The position numbers were made by a program, and so were the translations under genes. A stretch of 64,000 bases of DNA from Dicyema japonicum (Eukaryota > Dicyemida > Rhombozoa > Dicyemidae). Positions 56,778-64,000 of the stretch are shown here, one piece after another. The stretch covers positions 1,600,513-1,664,512 of the forward strand of contig RDEW01000008.1 of the NCBI GenBank assembly GCA_011109175.1, read 5' to 3'. Position 1 is the first letter of the stretch. Each line of letters starts with the position of its first letter. The notes under the pieces were generated by a model that worked only from the letters and a program-made list of their open reading frames with translations, did no database searches and was not told where the DNA came from.

Positions 56778-59700
56778 ATGCGAAAGCTAATTCGTTTAGC
56801 AGTACATATTAATAGACTAAACCCTAGGGAAAATCAGATTTACCTCCTTTAAAAAAGCCAGAGATCAATCCAGATGACCTTAATGTACCGAATTGTTTTA
56901 TTATAGGGTTTTGTGTGCCCCACGTGTTTTGAAAGCTTCATCACAGTGGACGAGCTGTCCGCTCATTTTCCACAACATGAGGTTTTTTTATTGTTTGTGG
57001 TTACCTATCAGGGCCATCAAGAAAAAGACAAAAGCACCCCATTATCGGTTAATAATCGACAAAAGGATCGCCTAGACATCCTCGAAGGGATCATTTCTAA
57101 CATTAAAGGAACGCTTAACGAATACTGCAAAGACGTAGGCGATTGTCAAATTATTTAGGGTTCCATAACTTGTCAACAGATGTCGCTGATAATTCCATTG
57201 AAGCCCTCCTCAGTGCTATTCTTGAGTCGTCCAAAGAAGACAAACAAAAGATCATAAATCTTGAGTGGGAAAAATCGCTTCAAATTTCCGAAATTTCTTG
57301 TCAGAATCAAAAACTGGCTAATTTGACTCAAAATTTCCACAAGGTTTTCCTTATTTTACTAATTTCAGTTGAAATCAGATGTGACTTCAATTCGCGAAGA
57401 ACATGCAATTTTGAGACTCCAGTCACGTTCCAATATGGATTTAATGACTCGGGAGATAGAATATATCTCCTTAAAAGTACCGTCGGTGGTAAAATTAACG
57501 GTATTTCTATCCTTGATTTGTTAGACGAATGTTGCCGTTAAATATAAAGCAAAGGCATTCCCCCCTATTTTATTTGTAGGCAGAAAGACAAAGGGATTTG
57601 TATCTTAGTAGACTTTCAGCAGTTGGAATGTTTATGAGAGGACTTAATGATTATTACCAGCTTAAAGAACTCAGAAACTCATTGAATGATTACTTTCGGC
57701 ATTTTTCTTTGATGTTACTACTTTAAAGGAATCCATGGCTAATAATAACCGATTTAACCTACTTTTGGCAGACAAACTGGCGGCACAGAGACAACTTTAT
57801 AACCGTCAGCTGACGAGTGTTCTTCTGAATGTCCAAAATATCGTCAAAAAGGACTTTTACGAGCTAAAATGTTATGCAACGGAGAAACTCTCTTCGCTGC
57901 GGTCTGAAATTATTAATTTGAATGGGAATCAGTCCCCAAAGAATATTATTGACGCACTACTAATACGTTTAAATAGGCAGCCTGGTTATGTTATGTTTTA
58001 GTTGTGTGGCTCACCAGGTTTCTTTGGAACGGGAGATTGGGGAGTTGAAAAAGCAGAATATTGCCTTGGTTGAGGCTGCCAGTTCAGACGAAGCTTCGAA
58101 GGTTGCCATCGACTTCCTGAAGACAGAGCAGGTGATTTTTACATTTATTCACCGTGTTTTCGTGATTTTATAGTATAGGTTATGCTTCAAGATAAGTTCA
58201 ACCTTGATTTGGCTGTCTCTGATACAAAACATGCCCAGATTGTGGAGTCCATGAACGGTGAAATTTCAGATTTGTTGGAAAAGAACCAAAATTTGGCCGA
58301 AAATGTGTGATTTTTATAATATCGCAGGTTTCTCGCCTTGAGGGACAAATGGAGGAGATCTCCACCCAAAATGAATTCCTCAAATCTGATAACCAAAGAC
58401 TAAGTCGGAACCTCGCCACCCAAAGCTCAATTTCAGCAAAGCTGGGGATAGCCTAGAACAGATCAAAATACCTTTAAAAGAACTAATCATTAGCCTTCAG
58501 TCGTTGAAGGACTTCATGTCTGTGGTGTCACGTGGGGTTTTGTATCAAAAGTCTGTTTTTTACACGGTCAGCAGCCACATGACTCGGCTTTACAAAGATA
58601 TGGAAAACCTGAAGACCACGACCTTTCATGAAACGAATATCATCGACACCAAAATACAAAAGACACATGCCAGCATTCTGAAATATGGCCATATGAAGAC
58701 CAAGTCCCAATTAATTCGGAGACGGAGTATATTATTGGAGTTTAAGTCGAATTTTAAAACCCAATTTTTTGACTATTCTTCCCTAAAGAATCTTATGAGA
58801 CGGGAAATTAACTCATTTTTTGAGCTTTTATTTGGCGCCAAAACTGCACTTCAGTGTCTCATTGATAGGAATTCGTCTCTGACTATTTCTCTCATTATGA
58901 AAGAAAGGAGGGAGCACACCCGCATTTTGAATGCAACCAGGAAGGATTTTCTTGACAAATTGGTTGATCTGAAGTCTCAGCTAAACCAGTTGTACCCCAC
59001 AAATACGATAATCTCTTTAATTGCTGAGATTTTGTGCAAATTTACAAAATTCAACTCAGTCCTCCCACGTGTGATAGTATTGCATAGGAATTATGTCACT
59101 AAAGCGGAAAGTATTTGTTCTACAAATGTTGAATTTATGAAAAGGCTTGCTGATTCCCTGAAAACTGGTCTGACTCCGTCGAATGGAGAGATTCTTGTCT
59201 GTTATCAGCAGTTTAGCAGGCTGATTCCAATTTTTGCACAAGTTTTTCGGGAAAATTTCTCATCACTTGAAAACTTAAAGTTTCTCGTTTCCACATTGAA
59301 CCGTCGAGTTGTGTGTTTTGAATCTTCAGTCATTAGAAAATGCTCAGTGTTTAACGAGTCTATGGTTTCGGCTTGGAATTATCAAAACAACACCATTTCT
59401 GACTTGAAACAGCAAATTGAATGCCAGAAAGTCAGAATAATGGCCAATAAGAAGATTTTCGACACATTTTGTTCCTCTGTGACTGCGACATTTAAAAGAG
59501 ATTGCCTCCGTGATGATTTGTCGGGAGTTCAGCTCAGTCTTGGCCTCCGGCGGTCATTTGAAGGACAAATCCGCGGAATTGAAGGAAACATGAATTTGTT
59601 TACTGAGTCAACCATGGTTACTTGTTTCCATTACTGTAGACTTTTTATCGACGAATGTCTACTGAAATGGCTGAGAAAAACGATAGATTTGAAGATGTTA

Positions 59701-60373
59701 CCAGGAAATTCAACGATTTGAAGGAAACACACATTCTCGAGGTTCAGAAAATGACGGAAACGGTGGAGCAGTTGACGAAGAGTAACAAAATTTCCGCCAA
59801 TTCTCTGGAATATTGCAATAAACAGATAAATAAGCTAAATCTCGAAAATGAAGGTAGAAATTCCCGGCAATTTCTTAGAGCTTGGGAAAGAAGTGAAAAC
59901 CCATCAGGAGTCAATTGATCTGCTAATGAAACAGTACTAAGTTCTTTTAACAGTAGGTATATTAAAATGGAAGAACGAGAGAGTGACTACAAGTCTCAGC
60001 TATCAGCTATAAGGATTAGAAACGTTGACCTGACGACTGCCATCAGAGAACTCGGCTCGGAGAACTCGTCTCTGCAGGTAATCGTGGTTTTACTGTTAGA
60101 TAATCGCTAATAGAGTCTCCAACCTTCAGTGGAACCCTGACAAGAAGTCTGAGGAATGTACGAAATGCCAGACCCCATTTACTGTGTCGGTGAGGAAGGT
60201 TGTGATCATTATATATTTTAGCATCATTGCAGGAATTGTGGTTCTATATTTGTAAGAATTGCTCGTCGAATATGCTCATACTTCCTTTCTCTCCAAAAAA
60301 ACAAAGAGTGTGTGATCAGTGCTATGATAATATTACTAATAGACGAAATCCGACTCAGGAAAGATTCTTTTAA
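56778..60373 (+). CDS. EEA1-like early-endosome tether (C2H2, coiled coil, FYVE)
   Basis: By homology, a Rab5 effector that tethers endosomes, its FYVE domain binding PI3P. ATG 56778; the first exon joins at 56802-56827 to LPPLKKPEINPDDLN, and a 22-nt intron (56885-56906) leads to the C2H2 finger GFVCPTCFESFITVDELSAH, as at the EEA1 N-terminus. A long helical coiled-coil middle follows (exon 58504-59616 is the largest). The end has LQWNPDKKSEECTKCQTPF, TVSVRK|HHCRNCG, FCKNC and RVCDQCYDN. The FYVE signatures WxxD, R(K)HHCR and RVC and all eight zinc ligands are visible. Micro-introns include 59617-59639, 59854-59878, 59934-59956 and 60199-60221 (23, 25, 23, 23 nt). 57555-57579 is GC-AG. Single-base frame gaps lie in homopolymers near 57700, 58430 and 60248; the exon join near 57150 is unresolved. 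Estimated about 1050 residues; human EEA1 is 1411. Confidence 0.85.
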
Positions 60374-60400
60374 TGTTTTATATTTACTAACAAATTTCAT

Positions 60401-60855
60401 CTATATAATAAAATGTTGAAATTCTGTTTGTCTGTTCGCTGTACTCAGTCCTGAGGTTTGCCAACTTACTGACGGCACTGTCTTTGGAAAATGGTTCAAG
60501 GTAGAACTATAAAAATTATTGGACAGTGAAGATGTGGTAGCTAGAATAGCTGATTCCTCTTTGGCTTTTCGTACCTTAATTAGAATCTGATTTATTGTTT
60601 GCAATAAAATTCACCTTCTGTGGCTAAAGTATGGTAAAAGTGATCTTTATAATATCAAAGCAATGTTAGGTACTACAAAATACTGATCCTTGAGGTGGAA
60701 ATCAATATTTTAAAATGGTTCATAATGATAACTTTTTGATCAGGCGAAAATTCGATACTAAGTGGATCAGTGTCCATCGAAAAAGAATTGTCCGAAAATC
60801 GATAAAAATGAATTTTGACATCAGTTAAAAATTTTTGATTATCACAATCCCACAT
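60401..60855 (-). CDS. 3' part of an unidentified gene, convergent with the EEA1-like gene
   Basis: Minus-strand frames join with micro-introns: MWDCDNQKFLTDVKIHFYRF, SMDTDPLSIEFSPDQK, (intron) DQYF, a very small exon, then (28-nt intron, starting GTGAATTTTA) ILIKVRKAKEESAILATTSS and the C-terminus NRQTEFQHFII, stop at 60403-60401. Its stop lies 27 bp beyond the EEA1-like stop on the opposite strand. I do not recognise the protein, and the first exon(s) may lie further right. The splice pattern, which matches that of its neighbours, is the main reason to call it a gene. Confidence 0.45.
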
Positions 60856-61489
60856 TACTAAATAATAATAAATATGATTATCCGGGACAAGGCTCCAAAT
60901 CCGGGACTGTCCCAGCTAATCCAAACGGATGGTAAACCTACATATATCTGATCTCTGACGATTCTGTTGAGAGTTGAAGAATCATCTTGATTATATTTCA
61001 AAGAGGATAGGTGTGCAGGGGGTGATAAATTTGCGGGTGAGAGGATTCCCAGTATTCAAAACGAACAGGTAAGGTTACGTGGTCCCAACAATGCTCGTCA
61101 AAAAGTAAAACGTTAGACGGAATCGAGCGTCTTGGGCTGTTGCATTTTTTCGCTGACAAGGCCTTTCTCAGCAAGAAAAGAGAGGTATTTGCGTTAGCAT
61201 CTCCAGGCTTGTGAACGTTGTTTTTAGTTTTTGTTCATTTCTTTTGAGATTGTCATTTATTCCAGCAACTATATGGGCATAGATCCTATTCTGAGGTTGA
61301 ACAAGGTTGTGCCCAGTAATCCCTTTGTTAGACTCCAGAAGACATGGGAATAAAGTATTGACCGTGGAAAAGGCTGACAGTTTTTCATGAGAGCTATGTA
61401 AATATAATCCGACCTCGATTTGGATAAAACCCTAACTTGGTTTTTGGAACACCCTCACATTTTTGAACACTTGGTAAGATTCGCATTAT
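60856..61489. other. unassigned, includes a hAT-TIR-like palindrome
   Basis: CCGGGACAAGG and CCGGGACTGTCCC near 60885-60913 are G/C palindromes like those found at ends of DNA transposons. Nothing else identified; 61060-61400 is GC-richer and may be LINE-A upstream sequence. Confidence 0.3.
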
Positions 61490-62760
61490 TTATTATTTAT
61501 TTATAACCCGAGAAGGGAACACCAAGAAAGAATGTAAACAAACTAATTAAGTGATCCCGGTATACCACAAAAGGATCGAGAGGTTTTTCTTATGTTCCTC
61601 CAGAGTACCCACGGCTTTCCTGTATCGACGACGATCACTTTCATTAAAATTTGAAGAGGGTGGGGTTTTTTTCCAATTTGCGTGTATTTGAGGCTTCTAG
61701 TCTTGAATGGAAGAAACGACTTGTTTCGTGACCACATAGACCGATGAAACCGGAGCCGTTGTTTTCGATTGAGGCGTGGTCAAGCATTGGGGAGAAAGAT
61801 CGGCAGGTAGAGTCGTTAGACGTAAAAATTTGGCAGTTAGGGAGTCGATCTTGTACAAATTGGATATTGAAACTTCATAAGCCCATGAGGCACAAGCATA
61901 CTCAACCGTCAGTTTTAAAAGTTGATTGTACAAGAAGACAGCGCATTCCCATGAAGGCCTGGACTTTAAGAACGATTTCATTATATTCAGTTTCATGAGA
62001 CCTTTTGTTATAACGTTCTTCACATGTTGAGAAAATGTCATCAGAGTCGAAAGTCACTCCCAGAATAGTTGGATTAATCTGTAAAGATAAAGAGTCTCCA
62101 TATATGCTCAAATCCAGTGTATATTTTTCTTTTTTGTCTTTGGTGAAGATAGTATACGTTGATTTATCCCTGGATATGGAGAGACGATTAAAATTCAACC
62201 AAACTCCCAGGTCATCAATATGTGACTAAATCTCTGATTTTGCCATATCCACGTATTTGCTCCTGCTAGCGATAATTAATATGTAAGAAGTATTGAATCT
62301 GGTCCTCCAGGGCAGGGTAAATCTTTTAGGAATTAACTGAATAGCGCCGGAGAGAGGGCCGATCCTTGAGAGACGCCATTTGGTAGAAAACGGGACCTCG
62401 ATTTTCCATGGCCTATACAGACACGTCCTCTTCTTCTGGAAGAAAATTGGCTATCTATCTTTTCAAAGCCGACTGAATGGTTGTGTCAAAAACCTTTTTC
62501 GTGAGTAATGTTATCGGGACAGAATCGAACGCTTTTTGGATCTCCAGAGAGACCAATATTGTCCGTAGATGGCGTTTCGGTTCATTGAACCCTTCTGATA
62601 TCAATTGAGACAGTGAAGTCAAATGTGTCGTAGTTGAACGCTCACATTTGAAACCATGTTGAAAGTGGCAGTCGGCAAATGGGGTTTAATTTTCTAGAGT
62701 ATGAGTTTCTTCATTAGGCGCGATAATACGCACGTCAATGAAAATGACGGTAGGAAGAAG
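61490..62760 (-). mobile_element. LINE-A retrotransposon, RT and 3' end, reverse
   Basis: Minus-strand blocks: FLPNGVSQGSALSGAIQ region near 62330-62400, FNRLSISRDKSTYTIFTKDK then INPTILGVTFDSDD, HVKNVITKGLMKLNIMKSFL and LTVEYACASWAYE. The 3' end has GGGATCACTTAATTAGTTTG and an A/T tail at 61490-61560. Frameshift near 62000; YADD region damaged. Confidence 0.8.
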
Positions 62761-63137
62761 GTAAGGTTTTCGGAGAAATGGAAATCACAAAAAACCTCGA
62801 TGTGGCACAAAATTAATTAATTGGTATATTTTGAAATTTCATGTGGCGTTCTTAAAATAACTTGAAATATCTCTTCTATCGAAAAAATCTATTATCAAAC
62901 AAAAGTTCGGAACGACCATTGAAACTATAGCTCGAATAAAAAAATTATTCAAAATTATTAATACTTCATCGACGAAGATATTGTTAGGAATCCCATAACA
63001 ACTTAATTTACGACACTGATTTTAATATCTGAAGCATGGCAAAATATGCATAATGAATTTGTTATAAAATGTTGGAACAGTATTTACAACAAAGAAACAA
63101 TCTCAATCATCAAAGCGATGTATCAGAAATTATAGAG
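62761..63137. other. unassigned AT-rich spacer
   Basis: No gene or repeat was recognised. Confidence 0.4.
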
Positions 63138-63175
63138 CAGTGGTTCCCAACCTGGGTTCCTGGGAACCCAAAGGT
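63138..63175 (+). repeat. hAT-type terminal inverted repeat end, candidate
   Basis: CAGTGGTTCCCAACCTGGG then TTCCTGGGAACCC resembles the CAGNGGTTCNCAACC ends of hAT (Charlie-like) elements. The partner end was not found within the window. Confidence 0.35.
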
Positions 63176-63249
63176 CTACACGAAAGAAATCGCCGCAACT
63201 TCTTGGAGAGTCACTAATACAATTTTGCACGAAGTTCAACCTACTCTTA

Positions 63250-64000
63250 TGCAATACTTGTTTCAAGCACTCAGCAAGACACAAAACCACTTGGGTTGGC
63301 ACCAGAAAAGACAAATCAGGCAACACAGTCCGAATTTACAATCAGATTGACTATATTCTCTGCAAGCAACATCAGAAGGCCCTCATGCAATATTCGAGGT
63401 CATATGGCGGACTTGAAACTAGCAGCGATCACAAACTGGTTGTCGTTCGGCTAATACTAAACAGAATTGATGGAATATCACCTCCAAACACAGTCACAAA
63501 CAAAGCAGTCCGGATATAAGACGACTTTCTGTAATACAAAATGAGTTCAGGCTCCGAACTGAAAATACAAGTGCACCAGAAAAATCAACGAGCTCCGCAC
63601 CTAGAGAGGCAGAGTCCCAACAAAGGTCAAACAAATACAAAAATTACTTGCCAGTAGTGAAGCAGAAAATCAAATTTCCGAAATAACAAAATATAGTCAT
63701 TGGAGACGTTAACAAAGTTAATATAATAGCTTCGCATTTTGATCATCTATTCAATTATCACAACGAAATTAACTTCACAATGAAAGCAATGAAACCAGAC
63801 GAATCCACACTATTGCACCCAATAAGCATTTTGGAAACTCTTCATGCAGTCAAGAAACTGAACACCGGAAGATCTGCAGAACCAGACCCAGCACAACTTG
63901 TCCCAGCAGATCACCAATTTTTTCAATCGGTCTTTCCAGGAAGACAATACGTTGGAACTGGGAAAAGGGTGGCTAATATGTCGCGTCCCGTGGTGATGAC
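63250..64000 (+). mobile_element. LINE-B fragment, runs off the window
   Basis: Endonuclease C-terminus: TCFKHSARHKTTWVGTRKDK, VRIYNQIDYILCKQ and LETSSDHKLVVVRL match HSAYHKTTWHGQRKN, VNIYNQIDYIICR and TESDHRIVIAKL of the main copy. The linker IASHFDHLFNYHNEI and ETLHAVKKLNTGRSAEPDPA (RT start) follow, and the element continues past base 64000. Several stops. Confidence 0.75.

Noticed and set aside
56893-57158. Reading straight through 56982-57011 in the EEA1-like gene
   Set aside because: The 30-nt segment is in frame, so both readings are open, but it has GT-AG ends and a hydrophobic translation that does not fit between the finger and the coiled coil. I favour an intron, without certainty.
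1-64000. Prokaryotic or viral origin, CRISPR arrays, operons
   Set aside because: No dense same-strand ORFs, ribosome binding sites or regular spacer arrays; spliced animal-type genes and LINE/SINE repeats fill the window.

Overview
The window is metazoan nuclear DNA. It is AT-rich, with short genes separated by a dense layer of decayed transposable elements. The host genes are animal-type: a K+-dependent Na+/Ca2+ exchanger, an EF-hand/WD-repeat protein of the WDR49/WDR64 kind, an EEA1-like protein with a C2H2 finger, coiled coil and FYVE domain, and divergent nuclear receptors. Their introns are extremely short, mostly 22-26 nt with 23 nt very common, and nearly all GT-AG. Introns this small in an animal point to a dicyemid mesozoan; that assignment is inference.

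Layout. 1-6 kb: retroelement and pogo remnants, including a non-LTR element with a 2A-like motif. 6.4-8.1 kb: the exchanger, minus strand, eight exons that join into 503 residues without a break. 8.1-33 kb: mostly retroelements. These comprise LINE-A (Jockey/CR1-like, APE endonuclease), LINE-B (RTE-like, APE endonuclease, nearly full length at 25.6-28.6 kb), LINE-C (RT plus CCHC and PD-(D/E)XK-like endonuclease, with one intact 315-residue C-terminal ORF), an R2-like RT fragment, tRNA-derived SINEs, and an unrecognised 221-residue ORF at 14.9-15.5 kb. 33-45 kb: a cluster of four nuclear-receptor copies (one intact, two with single-base gaps, one truncated), a RasGEF-like ORF, and Merlin and hAT fragments. 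45-49 kb: a MULE fragment split by a SINE, LINE-A and SINEs. 49.0-52.35 kb: the EF-hand/WD-repeat gene. 52.4-56.8 kb: repeats. 56.8-60.4 kb: the EEA1-like gene, whose stop codon lies 27 bp from that of a convergent unidentified gene. 60.9-64 kb: LINE-A and LINE-B fragments.

Relations among the repeats. The tRNA-derived SINE-1 shares its 3' tail with LINE-B. A second short element (S3) ends in a LINE-A-type tail. These look like two LINE/SINE partnerships. Several single-base frameshifts in otherwise good exons sit in T or A homopolymer runs, so some apparent gene damage may be assembly error.

Family names LINE-A/B/C, SINE-1/2 and S3 are local labels used only here. All identifications come from reading the sequence; no database search was run.
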